From Neckera pumila (Eukaryota; Streptophyta; Bryopsida; Hypnales; Neckeraceae), in assembly GCA_963969595.1 (NCBI GenBank), contig OZ018412.1, forward strand, positions 27,590,339 to 27,654,338: 64,000 nt of DNA. The letters run 5' to 3'. The position numbers and the translations under genes are program-made. Every line of letters begins with the position of its first letter. Position 1 is the stretch's first letter. The notes beneath the pieces were generated by a model. The model was given only the letters and a program-made list of their open reading frames with translations. It had not been told where the DNA came from and searched no databases. This document shows positions 37,101 to 48,074 of this stretch, in pieces.

Positions 37101-38097
37101 TGGGGTTCCGAAACTTACCCACCGTAAATTGGTGCTTCCGGGATGCACTGCCTTCACCCTCTCGGTCAAACACGTAAACCTTCCTCCACATCTCCGCCGT
37201 CCACCTCTTGGGCTTTGCACGGATTGTGGTCGCTGCACGAGTTGGTGCTCCAGAACTTAACTCCGCCACTATAGCTTCACTCCGGAAATCCCACGGTCTG
37301 ATCAGGAAGCCGGCGCACCCCATCTGCTCCAAGTCCTCCTTCAACTCCGTCATCTCCTTGTCATCCTTGGGTAATCGCGGCGTCACGTAACGGAGCGAGA
37401 TGGTCGCTCCCCCGCTGTGACTTGCGGCCATATCTCCCCTCGTTCGGATGGAACTGGTCTACTGTCAGGAATCGGTAAAACAAGTGGTCCTCACGACTCA
37501 CTCTCTCTCTCTTTTCAGCTGGCAAGTATTAATTCTAAGCTCAGATGCTAACAGCCTTCTCTCTCACGCTCAGTGTCCTTCGAGCACTCTCGTCTGCAAT
37601 CTTTCAACTCAAAACCTCAATACTGCCGTTCAGACCGGAAATCAGTAATTGCGCACGTTGTACAACTCTCCGTCAAGGCAGGAAATCACAAGTGACCAGT
37701 CTTTGGACAAACAAGATCTAAGAGAGCCAATCCCAGCAACTCTTTAGTGATTACTCTAATCAAGGCTCTGCCCGTTAATCCTGCCCGTTTAGGATTCCTG
37801 TTAACTAATGATTAGAACGTTCCTGTTGTTCCCTAGGGTTAAGTAGGTCACCGTTGGATGCCGGTTTCCTGTTACCCCTTTCCTGACCCAGTCTAAGCAA
37901 ACTCGAACTCCGGTTCCTTGTTTCCGGTACATTCAGTCAGCCTTTACACTAATTCCTGATCAGTCCATTTCCGGTTTCCGGTTCTAAACATTAGACGGTC
38001 TATAACTATCTAAAAATCGAAAAATTTACTGCTAAGAAGAATATTATTCCTTCATTTATATTTTAATATAGTAAAACTAGATTTTCATGTTCCGACA
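34167..38097 (-). mobile_element. TGTCG element B1 (complete, 3.93 kb)
   Basis: Termini TGTCGTAGCACAG and TTCCGACA. The ends are imperfect inverted repeats (12 of the first 18 bases match). Target duplication ATATC is perfect (34,162-34,166 and 38,098-38,102). The gene runs on the minus strand with a 670-base leader and a 1.1-kb tail. There are no direct terminal repeats. Nested in the coding region of C1. Confidence 0.9.
35269..37431 (-). pseudogene. B1 gag-like protein, three nonsense mutations
   Basis: A 720-codon frame starting MAASHSGGAT with no frameshift, broken by TAG (36,625), TGA (36,211) and TAG (35,605). Domains as in B2: conserved N-terminal block to about residue 210, acidic region, coiled coil (VATLKQELRQKTEEVERERT), LFDQQVMTEG helix, Pro/Thr-rich linker with SPSKSSPKTPGKKVQFGE, second acidic run and a basic tail. 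At 35,605 the relatives B2 and B3 have CAG; at 36,211 B3 has CGA. Both are therefore C-to-T changes. Confidence 0.8.
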
Positions 38098-40234
38098 ATA
38101 TCGGACAAAATGAAGGTGGAGCCGAACGAGAGTTTGGGGGAGCTTAGAAAGCGTCTGGATCCGATCTTGCTCAGTAGGAAGGAGGACCAGATTCGGAAAC
38201 TGGAGGAGGAGAAGATCCAACTCTAGACCCGTTTGGGGGTTGCAAATGAAGCCCTCTAGCTCGCATCCAAGAGAGAGCCAGATGCGATGCAGGTAGTGAG
38301 GACACTTACGGATTTGGTGGGACAGCCCGCGAATCAAATCACGCGTACCCGACTCTTCACCGATAAATTAGTTCAAGAGGGCATCGTGACCGGAAGTATG
38401 ATTCTCAAGATCCTGGTGGATTATGAGATCAAGATGGAGAACATACTGGCGGAGATGAGGAAGCTATTGGGCTTTCTCGATCCGGCAGTCATGGACTTCA
38501 CCAAATTTCTGGAAGTGCAGAGTGCGCAATTGTGGAAGACTCGGCCAAACCAGTCCCCGTCGGAAGGACTCCCATATCGGAGCAAGGGCTTCAAGCTTTG
38601 CTGAAAGACGTTACGGCTCAGTGTGCAGGTTAGGCGAGGCCGTCACAAAGGAAGGAGAGGTTAACCGCGGAGGTTATCAAGAAGGGTTCAGGTTCTCCAA
38701 TGGTTCAGAAAACTCCGGTGAAGACGGTCCTGGTCACGTTCTCTCCACGCACGGCAAAGGTACCAGAGGGGAACATAGGATCCATGGTCCTAGTTTCTCC
38801 GGTTCGGACGGATTTGACAAGCCGGATGCCTGTGGTGGAGAATCCGGCCCAGACACATCCGGAAGACTTTATCCACATGGAAGAAGCATTTGAGCAAGAA
38901 GAGGAAGGCGGTGAAGAGGATCTGGTTGGAGCTTCATTGGGGCAACCCATTGAAATGGAGTTGGGTTGGGAGTTAGTCTTATCCGATGGCAAGGAGACGA
39001 AAGTCACGACAACTCCACTGATCCGGCGTCCAATCCAGATCTGGGCAAGTGTCCGGAACACTCCCACAAAGACGACAAGAGGGATGCAAGGCGGCAGCAG
39101 TTCAAAGAAGTCGCGGAGGAAGTAGTTAGTTAGGATGTTTGGATTTTGTATTAGGATTTGAATTCTAGTTCCAGAACAGGTTTTCTGCGCTTGGGACCCT
39201 GGTTCCGAATTTATTTTTAGAATGAGCCGGCAATGGATTTTTCGGGTATTTCGGGGGGTTCTCTGATTGGTTGCCCGGATTCCCGGGGCTGCTTTTTGGG
39301 CTTTTAGGTGTTGACTTTTTGTGGGTTTTTAAGGGCTGTCAAGCTGGTTGTGCTGGGATTCCCTCCTAGTAGACTTTCATCTTGTATTCCATTCCTTTCT
39401 TTTAATCTAAGTGCTGTGTGAGCTTCCGGATTTTCATCTTTGTGTTTAAGTGTTGGTCTAAATGCTTATGACTATACTAGAGTGTGAGGGAAGACGGGTG
39501 AGGAGGAATCGGGATCGTGGGCAGTCGGTTCCATTTGAAAGGTACATTTGAAACAGTGTTAGATTCTTGACTGAGTGGAAGTGTACAGTGCCTTTAAATT
39601 ATCGTAACGATGATCCGGTCGACTGAGTAGCGGAAGCGAGTCCGGCTGTCAACCCGTGCGGAGGTAAGCGCCCACCCAGAGGAAGTCGCCACTCTCCCGG
39701 AAGGTCTGCCAACCTCGGAAAGGTCTAGCACTTAACAAACCACCCCCGGTAGGTTCCGAAACCCTGTGATCTATCATTGTAGTGAGGAGTGGATCGAATC
39801 CTGAGTGACCTGCTTTCCGGATCGGGTGTCTAGGAAGTTGTGAGGATCCAGATCTTCTTTCCCTGTTGCAACTCCTTTAAAATATTTGGGTGTATGTTTG
39901 TATTTGTCAAGTTTAGTGAGTGTGAGAACCAGAGTGGTGAAGTCCCTATCCCTCAAAAGATCAAAGCGGACCCTCTGAGGATGAAACAGAAGTGAAAGAA
40001 ACCATATTGATTTGGAAGTGGAAACCGGATGCCGAGTTGAACCGGATTTGGATAGAATTCTGGATAGCGGAAAGTTCCGGAAAGAAATGAATAGGTGATT
40101 GGATTGAGGAGAAAAGAGAATCCGGAAACTTGGAATGTACAACATCATCTTGGAATTCCCTGGGACGATAACTCGTGTCATTTTAGCACAACATTGTGGC
40201 TAAAGATACTTACGCCTAGATTGCGCGTACGACA

Positions 40235-40777
40235 CCACCAGATTGGGAATTCAATATAATAAATTCCCCCGGTAACTCTAATATATGGGGACAAGACCTT
40301 ATTTGGAGTTGACGTTTCAAGCATCACTCTGGAGAGAAATCGATACTCGCTAGAGAATGGGATTGGGAGACTGATCCTGCTCAAATTGTAGAAGTGTGCG
40401 AGAACTTGATTCCTATCAAAGACAAATTTAGTCTTGGACAGCGGAATTTCTTCTACCAATGCTTCAACAGACATTAGGACAAAGCCACCAAACAATTCCG
40501 ATCCGGACTTCATCCGAAATCATGGCAATGGGGACGTGATGGAGTGCGTATCACTGATGATGACGGGGTTCCAGTCGTAGATGAGTTCGGATATGAAGTA
40601 TCGGGAACTCATGAAATGCTTCAGTTGTCAAAATTGGAATGGAGAGAGATTTTCAAGAACGATGCAATGGATTATTTGCTCGACGTGCATAGTCCTGGGA
40701 CAAAACGTGCTCTTGAACAAATGTGTGGCTCGCAGTTTCTGAAGGCCATACTCAAGGAAGATGGACCAGCGAAATGA
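40235..40777 (+). pseudogene. 3' fragment of an unidentified gene
   Basis: Directly abuts the C1 3' terminus and reads in one frame with two stops (about 40,307 and 40,474). The last part is open from 40,525 to TGA at 40,777: DGVRITDDDGVPVVDEFGYE, WREIFKNDAMDYLLDVHSPG, SQFLKAILKEDGPAK. I do not recognise the family. The acidic, Trp-containing composition resembles a transposon-associated protein C-terminus, but that is a guess. The 5' part is not in the window as far as I can see. Confidence 0.4.
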
Positions 40778-42610
40778 ACCGGGTCTAGAGCTTGACGACT
40801 TCATCTTGGCTCAGACAAAGACTATATCGTAGAAGCCGGGACAAATGATGATGAAGCAGGTCCTAGTGGTACATCAAATAGCCCCATGAATATCAATTAA
40901 GTGCACTTCATGGTGTTGTAGAGAACATCAAGGCAGATCGCATAGAAGTACACAGCTATAGGCTTTAGATAGACTCGTAGAGTCCTTTCTTTCTACCGTA
41001 ATTCACTACATATATTGATGTGCGGATAATAGTATAGTGACAAAATCATACATTTTTCCAATTTTATAATTTATGATGCGTATGAAATATATATGCACTT
41101 CTCTTTTCATTATGTGCAAGTGGGGTTTTGGGAATAATTCATTACATAGCTGTTGAATTCCTAACGAACCGACATATTTTCTGGGGCAATATAAAATTTT
41201 TGTGCACGTATGTATGATTAGAGAATTCCGTACTTTAAGGCTTAAATTTTAATTGAAGGTGTGTGCAAAGAATATTTTTCATATGCACTAAATTCCAAGA
41301 CATTTGGAAATGTCAGTCAAAAGTTATGGCCTTATACAATATTTTCTAGTATAATTTGGCAGACGGAGAGAGATATTTAAAAATCAATTTTTAAAAAAAG
41401 AAAAAATTGGAAATTGATTCTGTACAGTTGCATATATATGCGGAAAGCTTTGAATCATTCAATTTTGATGAATGAGTCAAAAGTTATAAAGTTTTTTAGT
41501 TTGTGAGCAGTTATGGATTCCATACTGCTTAGTGGCTATTGTAAAATAAATTTTGCAGTCCTTCGGCTCCTTCTTCTTATTCAATTTTCAATATTCTTTA
41601 AAAAAAAATTAAATCCTATAATGGCAATTGTTGATTACAACATTGCAACCATTAGGATTGGCATTTTTCAATTTGATAATAAAATTATTTACCAATTAGA
41701 ATTTCAAACCTTTCTCTACTACTATATACTTACTATTTTTTATCATTCAGTTGGACAATTCTAAATGTGGTGAATACTTTCAAGTATGTAGCATTGTAGC
41801 CAACGAGGGAACGAATTAGAATTTAAATAAGCACCACCATTGTGGACATGTTTTCATCAAAAAATTAGCAAGTCGAAGTAGGTCTAAGATAGTAAGATTG
41901 AATGAAACAAGAAAATGTGTTAACAAAAATTGAATACATAGAATTGAGACACCATAATTCCAATGGTAAGACTGTCCTTCCAAAGTCCAACCTAAACCCT
42001 TTCCTTACAAAATTTTTTTTTTAATTTTAAGATTTCATTCAAAAATGAATTTTGTGAGTTGTTTTTTAAAGAAGATACAGACATTACTTGAAAAACAAGA
42101 GTTTCCATACCGTTCACATTCCTAGTCGAAATAAAATGAATCAAAGCTTCAAACATAGACAAAATCACAATCTTTCATAATCAAAAAAATAATTCATTAA
42201 GGAATTTCCTTCAGTTCTTTTTATTTTACCAGGTGAATTGCCTTCTAAAATTGTAATGGCCTAATTTTTGCTCCTAACCCTCGATGGTAAGAAAACATAT
42301 ATTTTTTTTCCATTTTCTATACTCCAAAAATAAATAGTTAAAATTCTTCCCTACTAATTCATTCATTTCTAAAATAAAATGGATAAATTCATATAAAGAA
42401 ATAAACCCGACTTATAACAAACCCATTAATAAAAGACGATATTTTTTTTGGATCATTACTTCAATTGCAATGTATACATGACATCCAAAATTGTATAATT
42501 GCATATCTAATATTAGGATCTTGCCATCTTGGAATATAGCAGTATAAGAAGAGGTATAAGAAATGTCAAACTTGTGAGCGCGGGCATTGCAAAATCCATT
42601 CCGAGTGGTT
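40778..42610. other. AT-rich non-coding spacer with dispersed repeat
   Basis: No gene. An 83-codon frame at 41,513-41,764 is Phe/Ile-rich and reflects AT bias. The segment 41,860-42,185 is the second copy of the repeat at 350-655. Confidence 0.55.
41860..42185 (+). repeat. Dispersed repeat, copy 2
   Basis: Collinear with 350-655 in the same orientation; see that entry for landmarks. Similar poly-A and poly-T tracts interrupt both copies. Confidence 0.7.
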
Positions 42611-42925
42611 CATAATTCTAATTCAACAATTACATTAGCAAGTGCTTGTGAAAAAACAACACATGTATTGTTGGCCATGAGAGTATAATTTCCCCTTCAA
42701 TTCCTTTGGAAAGTGGAGTAGGTGAACTTCTCCATTTGGGTATTTAATCATACAAACTAGGAAGCATAAATGAGAGGCAAAGCGCAAAAAAATAAATGCA
42801 ATCCACATTGACTGGAGAGGAAGAATCCCATGCCAAAGTCCAAGGTGTTGTTTGCCTAAGTCCCCGCCCTTGAGTCCCCGCCTGTCCGTAAGTCCGCGCC
42901 CAAGAGTCTACACCTGCAAGCGACA
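42611..42925 (+). repeat. Direct duplication, copy 1
   Basis: Near-identical to 44,636-44,925, including CAATTACATTAGCAAGTG, GGAAAGTGGAGTAGGTGAAC and AATGCAATCCACATTGA, and running into a GC-box array in both places. The two copies are 2.0 kb apart and bracket the 77-bp array. Confidence 0.85.
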
Positions 42926-43015
42926 GACCGCGACAGAGAATTACGTCCGCGCCCCAGGGTTTACGCCCGGCATTAAGTCCGTGTCATGCGTCCGCACCCA
43001 AACACTTTCAAAAAC
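42866..43015 (+). repeat. GC-box array (short)
   Basis: Units such as AAGTCCCCGCCCTTGAGTCC and GTCCGCGCCCAAGAG. Same motif family as 44,862-45,930. Confidence 0.7.
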
Positions 43016-43033
43016 CATACCCTAGACGTCCGG

Positions 43034-43090
43034 CTTGAACCCAAATCCAAACCCTAAACCCTGAAACCTAACACCCTAAAACCCTGAAAA
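43034..43090 (+). repeat. Degenerate telomere-like repeats
   Basis: AAACCCTAAACCCTGAAACC and further CCCTAAAA units: plant-type CCCTAAA motifs, too few and too irregular to be a telomere. Probably a telobox cluster or a small interstitial patch. Confidence 0.5.
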
Positions 43091-43503
43091 TCATAAATCC
43101 TAATGTCCTTCATTACTGAAATTATTGAAGTAACTACCTCTATATGTCTTCTTCTGTACTTGAACAATTCAATGTTAAGAGGCTTTTGAAGAAATAGCCC
43201 TTTCCTATTCCGCTTCCAAAAAATATATATCCATATCGTTCAATGGTGTTTTAATGATATGTTATCCATGTTTGCTTATTTAGAGAATTAAATTTTGAAG
43301 CCTTATTACAACACTATGCTATTTCTTACGACCACATTTCTTGTTACTTTCGACAGCTAAACTTCTAAGACCTTTGTGGGCCCCTCCTTATGCCAGGCCG
43401 AAAGAAAAAAAATTCATAAGGGTAGAAATGCTTCTCCATCCAATTCTTCTTGCTAATTCTTACAACTATATTTCCAAGGCCTCACGGTGACACCACATTG
43501 GGC
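43091..43503. other. AT-rich spacer with diverged internal repeats
   Basis: No gene. Segments around 43,330-43,410, 43,420-43,490 and 44,265-44,350 resemble one another (TTCCAAGGCCT and GGCCGAAAGA type landmarks), suggesting an older tandem duplication. Confidence 0.4.
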
Positions 43504-44245
43504 GTGGCTACCCTTAAAGATTAAAAAAATGGAGAGGGAGTGGAACTGGGAGGGAGTGATTAAGATTTTCATCATTGGGAGTGGCTACCCTTAAAAACAA
43601 AAAAAATGGGGAGGAAGTAGAACCGGGAGGGAGTGATTAAGATTTTCATCATTAGGAGTGGCTACCCTTAAAGATAAAAAAAAAGAGGAAAGAATGGAAC
43701 CAGGAGGGAGTGGAACCGGGAGGGAGTGATTAAGATTTTCATCATTAGGAGTGGCTACCCTTAAAGATAAAAAAAAGGGGAAAGAATGGAACCAGGAGGG
43801 AGTGGAACCGGGAGGGAGTGATTAAGATTTTCATCATTAGGAGTGGCTACCCTTGAAAACAAAAAAAATGGGGAGGGAGTGGAACCGGGAGGGAGTGATT
43901 AAGATTTTCATCATTAGGAGTGGCTACCCTTGAAAACAAAAAAAATGGGGAGGGAGTGGAACCCAGAGGGAGTGATTAAGATTTTCATCATTAAGAGTGG
44001 CTACCCTTAAAGATAAAAAAAAATGGGGAGGGAATGGGACCGGGAGGGAATGATTAAAATTTTCATCATTAGGCGTGGCTACCCTTAAAAGATAAAAAAA
44101 ATGGGGAGGGAGTGGAACCGGGAGGGAGTGATTAAGATTTTCACCATTTGCGGTGGCTACCTTTAACGATAAAAAAAAAGGGGAGGGTGTGATCAAGATT
44201 TTCATCATTGAGAGTGGCTACCCTTATTTCCTTAAAGATAAAAAA
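43504..44245 (+). repeat. 77-bp tandem array, ten units
   Basis: Units begin GTGGCTACCCTTA at 43,504, 43,581, 43,658, 43,751, 43,843, 43,920, 43,997, 44,075, 44,153 and 44,214. Spacings are mostly 77-78, two are 92-93 and one is 61. The differences are about 16 bases, from an extra or missing GGGAGGGAGTGGAACC module. Each unit has an A-run and GATTAAGATTTTCATCATT. Confidence 0.9.
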
Positions 44246-44635
44246 AAAATGGTAGAATTGCTTGTCCACCACAGCTCTCTTGCAATTTTTGACAATGAAA
44301 TTTCCAAAGCCTTGTGGAGGACACGCCCTTGTGCCACGCTGAAAGAGATAAATAAATTAATAAAGAAAGAAGTGCTTTGCCACCAAACCCTTCTTGCTAA
44401 TTCCGAGAATTACAAAATTATTCACAACAACCAAACTCCAACAATGAAATGGATAAAAGTTCATTAAGGAATAAAATCCTTTGCTGTAAAACAATGTTAA
44501 TAGAGCCATTGTTTTAGTTCTCTTTTTCCGAATTCAACAATTAAATGAATAACTGCTTGAAAAGAAATAGAGTAGTATTCCCTAAAAGTTGAATAGTATG
44601 AAGGCAATGGCTAAAAATTGGAAATCCGTGTGTTT

Positions 44636-44925
44636 CATTATTCTAATTCAACAATTACATTAGCAAGTGCTTGTGAAAAAACAACACATGTATTGTTGGC
44701 CATGAAAATATAATTTCCCTTTGAATTCTTTTGGAAAGTGGAGTAGGTGAACTTTATTCATTTGGGTATTTAATCATACAAACAAAGGAACAGAAATGAG
44801 AGGCAAAGTGCAACAAATAAATGCAATCCACATTGAATGGAGAGGAAGAATCCCATGTCCTTGAGTCCACGCCCGTCCATAAGTCTGCGCCCAGAAGTCC
44901 ACGCCTATGCTGAGGTCTACGCCCT
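44636..44925 (+). repeat. Direct duplication, copy 2
   Basis: Second copy of 42,611-42,925; leads into the large GC-box array. Confidence 0.85.
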
Positions 44926-45930
44926 AGAGTTTGCGCCCCAGAACTAAGCCTGCCTCTCGAAATCCTTGCGTCCGCGCCCTTGAGTCCCCGCCCATCCATA
45001 AGTCCGCACCCAGAAGTCCATACCTGTGCTGAGGTCCGCGCCCTAGAGTTTGCGCCCCAGAACTAAGCTTGCCTCTCAAAATCCTTGCGTCCGTGCCCGG
45101 ACACTCCCAAAGCCAAATGGTTTCTGGGAGTGATTTTGAAATCCTTGAGTCCGTGCCTCCCTGCGTTTGCACCCAGACACTCTCAAAAACCAAAGCACTT
45201 TGGGAATGAATCTAAAATCCTTGCGTCTGCGCCTCCCTGCGTCTGCACCCAGACACTCCCGGAAACCAAAACACTTCGGGAGTGAATCTGAAATCCTTGA
45301 GTCCGCGTCTCCTTGCATCCGCGCCCGGACACTCCCAAAAAACAAAACACTTTGGGAGAGAATCTGAAATCCTTGTGTCCGCGCTTCCTTGCATCCACAC
45401 CCAAACACTCCCGAAAACCAAATGGCTTTGGGAGTGAATCTGAAATCCTTGCGTCCGCGCCTCCCTACGTTCGCACTTGGACACTCCCAAAAACAAAATG
45501 GCTTTGGCCGTGAATCTGAAATCCTTGCGTCCGCGCCTCCCTGCGTCCGTGCCCGGACACTCTTGAAAACCAAAACACTTTGGAAGTGATTTTGAAATCC
45601 TTGCGTCCGCGCCTCCCTGCGTCCGCGCCCAGACACTCCCGAAAACCAAAACACTTTGGGAGTGAATCTGAAATCCTTGCGTCCGTGCCCAGACACTCTC
45701 GAAAACCAAATGGCTTCGGAAGTGATTCTGAAATCCTTGTGTCCATGCCCAAATACTCCCAAAAACCAAATGGCTTCGAGAGTGAATCTGAAATCTTTGC
45801 ATCCGCGCCCGGACACTCCCAAAAATCAAAACACTTTGGGAGTGAATCTAAAATCCTTGCGTCTGCGCCTCCCTACGTCCGCACCCGAACACACCCAAAA
45901 ACCAAATGGCTTTGGGAGTGGATAAGGCTT
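44862..45930 (+). repeat. GC-box tandem array, 76-bp and 60-bp units
   Basis: Starts with two longer units of about 130 bases (44,862-45,085). Then about 11 units follow, containing CCTTGCGTCCGCGCC, CGGACACTCCCAAAA and GGGAGTGAATCTGAAA, mostly 75-77 bases long and near 60 in the last three. The shorter form lacks a 16-base CTCCCTGCGTCCGCGC module. Long open frames on both strands come from the repeat and are not genes. Confidence 0.9.
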
Positions 45931-46343
45931 TGGGAGTGGATAAGCAATATTCAGAAATATATTAACTTAAAACAATCAAATTTTCGGTTATTTTCTAAAC
46001 CTATCTATCTTGTGCTAATGTGCTTTGTACATTTAAATAATTCGTTGCACTAATTAGTGGTTGTATACAATTGAGAAAAGTGCATTTGAGACCATCACAC
46101 TCAACATAAGGAACGTGAGGTTGTAGATACAATTATGATCTTAGACTTGCAGAAAAGGGCTTGTCATTGAAGCTTCAAATTACAACCAAAGAGCATACAA
46201 TGTTTGTACATGAGTACATGAAGAATCTTTGGATCATAAACAGTCCTAGGTTTTATCGTATAAACAAATATACAATGCCCCTAAGACCCTAATGTATCTC
46301 ACTAACGCCTTAATTGCATTATTCACGGGTCAATTCAAAGAGG
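45931..46343. other. Non-coding spacer
   Basis: AT-rich with no recognised feature; lies beyond the 3' end of the minus-strand gene at 46,344. Confidence 0.5.
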
Positions 46344-47238
46344 TCACGCTTCATGAATATGGCGGTGGGCACACTCAAAGTCTTCAATCTTCTTTTTGTA
46401 TCCTTCCTCTTTAATGTTGAACTCTTTTTGTATGATCTCCTTATCTCGATGAAGTTGTGAAACTTTGCCCTTTAGGCCTTCAATAATCTTCAATAAAGAA
46501 GCCTTGTCTAGGTTGGACATCCCTATTTTCCCGTCCACCAAATGTAATAACCCTTCTATCATCATGGGAGGCTCCAATTTAGTTCCATCTCCCGAACATC
46601 CTTGCCCAACTGGGTTCCACCTATCAAATCCGCGAGTTGTTCCTGGAAATTATCAAGTGGTTCGAATGATGGTCCAGCTACATTGCTGTCATTTTCTGTT
46701 TCTTCTATTCCAATATGAACACCTTCAATGCTTCCCGGTTCTACCAAAGAATCCCAATAAGACTGAAGAAGAGTGTTTTTTAGATTAAGCAATATTTCAT
46801 CCCTCTCCTCCTTTGTGCATCCAGATTTGAGATCAACATCTGAATCTTCGGACCATTCTACCAACGCATTTGCAAGGTATTCTACATCATATTTTGCCTT
46901 AGACAAGCCCCCATGGCTATACTTCCGTTCATGTGGAAGCTCAATGCTCTCTGGAGCTTTCACAATTTGTGTTGAAGCAGTCTTTATCGTAGACCAATCT
47001 ACGCGACAAAGTAGTTTCTGCTCTGCATACACCATACGCAAGATGGCAAGGCTACATTCGTTCCTAATTACATACACAATGCAATATAGGTACTGATGTA
47101 CTTGGATGCATCTTTCAAGGAACTCTGGGTCCTTGCAATGAAACGATGCAATATAGGTGCTGGCTGCAATACCAAGGTCCAAAGCCCCAACATGGAGCCC
47201 GAGAGCAAATTCCAAGATTTCAGGGCTAATCGGTTGGC
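46344..47238 (-). pseudogene. Unidentified gene, 5'-truncated and frameshifted
   Basis: A minus-strand frame reads PISPEILEFALGLHVGALDLG near 47,230-47,170, then CIQVHQYLYCIVYVIRNECS, a charged region (SKAKYDVEYLANALVEWSED) and NFQEQLADLIGG. A frameshift near 46,570 leads to a second frame with a coiled coil (LKGKVSQLHRDKEIIQKEF) ending at 46,344. No ATG precedes the frame before the GC-box DNA of hAT2, so the 5' end appears to be lost by the hAT2 insertion. Family not recognised. It lies head-to-head with hAT2. Confidence 0.45.
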
Positions 47239-47269
47239 ATTGGGGAACATGCCCGGACTGGGCGGGTAC

Positions 47270-47545
47270 TTAAGGGCCCTGGCGCACATACAAGGAGACT
47301 GGTGCGCAGTCCGTTCCCGCCCAATCACACTATCCAAGCGCGGACATCCCCGCCCGGATATGTATCTGGTCGCGGACTTCTGCGATAACGTCCCCGCCCA
47401 TGTCCTACGTCCACGCTAGACCTTATCACGTCCGCGCCTTGACTGCTTGCGTCCACGCCCAAGCCCAACAGCGTTTGCGCCTATTCCTACAGTGTTCGCA
47501 CCCATACAACAAGTCCCCACCTGTACTCACTAGGTCCCCGCCACT
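47270..47545 (+). repeat. GC-box array upstream of hAT2
   Basis: Irregular units including GCGTCCACGCCCAAG, CACGTCCGCGCCTTG, GTTTGCGCCTATTCC and AGGTCCCCGCCAC. It ends 12 bases before a TATA box, as at the kinase-like gene, so these arrays may be promoter-proximal elements as well as transposon subterminal repeats. Confidence 0.7.
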
Positions 47546-47556
47546 ACAACGATCTT

Positions 47557-47564
47557 GTATAAAA
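47557..47564 (+). promoter_or_regulatory. TATA box of hAT2
   Basis: TATAAAAG, 247 bases upstream of the first ATG of the transposase frame (47,811). Confidence 0.5.
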
Positions 47565-48074
47565 GCAGAGAGGGCAGCAAGAGGCACTTTGTCTTCCGCC
47601 CGTGCCTCTTTCAAGGTGTTCATTTTGAGTTCCTGGGTTGATTGAGATAGTGGGTGGAGGACTGCCCCGGTTTTCTGCTGAGGTAATGTCAAAATCAGTT
47701 CAAGCGGACGACCGACGCTAACAGTTGTTACTAGCACTTACTCCTTGAAGACATTGAAGAATCCTGAACACTTGTTGAAACATCTTATTTTGCACTTATC
47801 CGGAGCTGCAATGGGTACCTTACAAAAACAAATGAGGGAGTGGGAACCGTGGTACGATATCTCAAATGATGGAAGTAAAGTGACTTGCTTCTTCTACAAC
47901 AACACTTTTAGCTACAAACGAGCGCGGGCTTTTGCGCATTTTGAGTACAAACACAAGTCGGATAAGTCGTTGTGTTCCCAACTGCCTCGAGCCATGCGGC
48001 ATCAATTTGCCAACTATGCAAACTTTGTTCCTCAACAAATGAATGTTGAAAACGTGCGAGACAAGCAGTCAGAT

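Larger units (their letters stand above)
33259..39125 (+). pseudogene. C1 gag-like protein, interrupted by B1
   Basis: Starts MEESRKPTVMAKW. The family block is clear (LDSMGCTGLLRKLW, WTEEMWTEVYSFRKAG, IHDCIDVRQRQVLEFLVPI, LGNTIFG, LSIYLFHLYYHNG). The frame runs to 34,166, where B1 is inserted, and resumes at 38,103 (ISDKMKVEP), exactly as expected when one ATATC duplication is removed. The second half has a coiled coil (EEDQIRKLEEEKIQ), LFTDKLVQEGIVTGS and a basic C-terminus (SSSKKSRRK). Damage: TAG at 33,745, TAA at 34,060, two TAGs near 38,224 and 38,254, and a frameshift near 38,600. The TAG at 33,745 stands where relatives have Trp. Confidence 0.75.
32902..40234 (+). mobile_element. TGTCG element C1, hosting B1
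   Basis: C-type element in plus orientation, 5' end cut off by B3, 3' end GCGCGTACGACA at 40,234 (matches the inverse of C2's TGTCGTACGTGC). It contains the nested B1 (34,167-38,097). With B1 and one ATATC removed, about 3.4 kb remain. Layout: leader with TACTTAAG near 33,080, gene 33,259-39,125, then a 1.1-kb tail. The 3' neighbour is a gene fragment, so the original target was coding. Confidence 0.75.

Noticed and set aside
34167..38097. Interpretation of TGTCG elements as ordinary LTR retrotransposons
   Set aside because: TG...CA ends and 5-bp duplications fit, but the left and right ends are not direct repeats, and no reverse transcriptase, integrase or protease motif is present.
40178..40513. 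111-codon minus-strand frame
   Set aside because: Crosses the C1 boundary into the gene fragment; the plus-strand frame has better coding character.
43034..43090. Telomere or CRISPR-like array
   Set aside because: Only a few irregular CCCTAAA units; no regular spacer-repeat structure.
45076..45829. Long open frames on both strands (up to 248 codons)
   Set aside because: Product of the 76-bp GC-box array; the repeat period and both-strand openness explain them.
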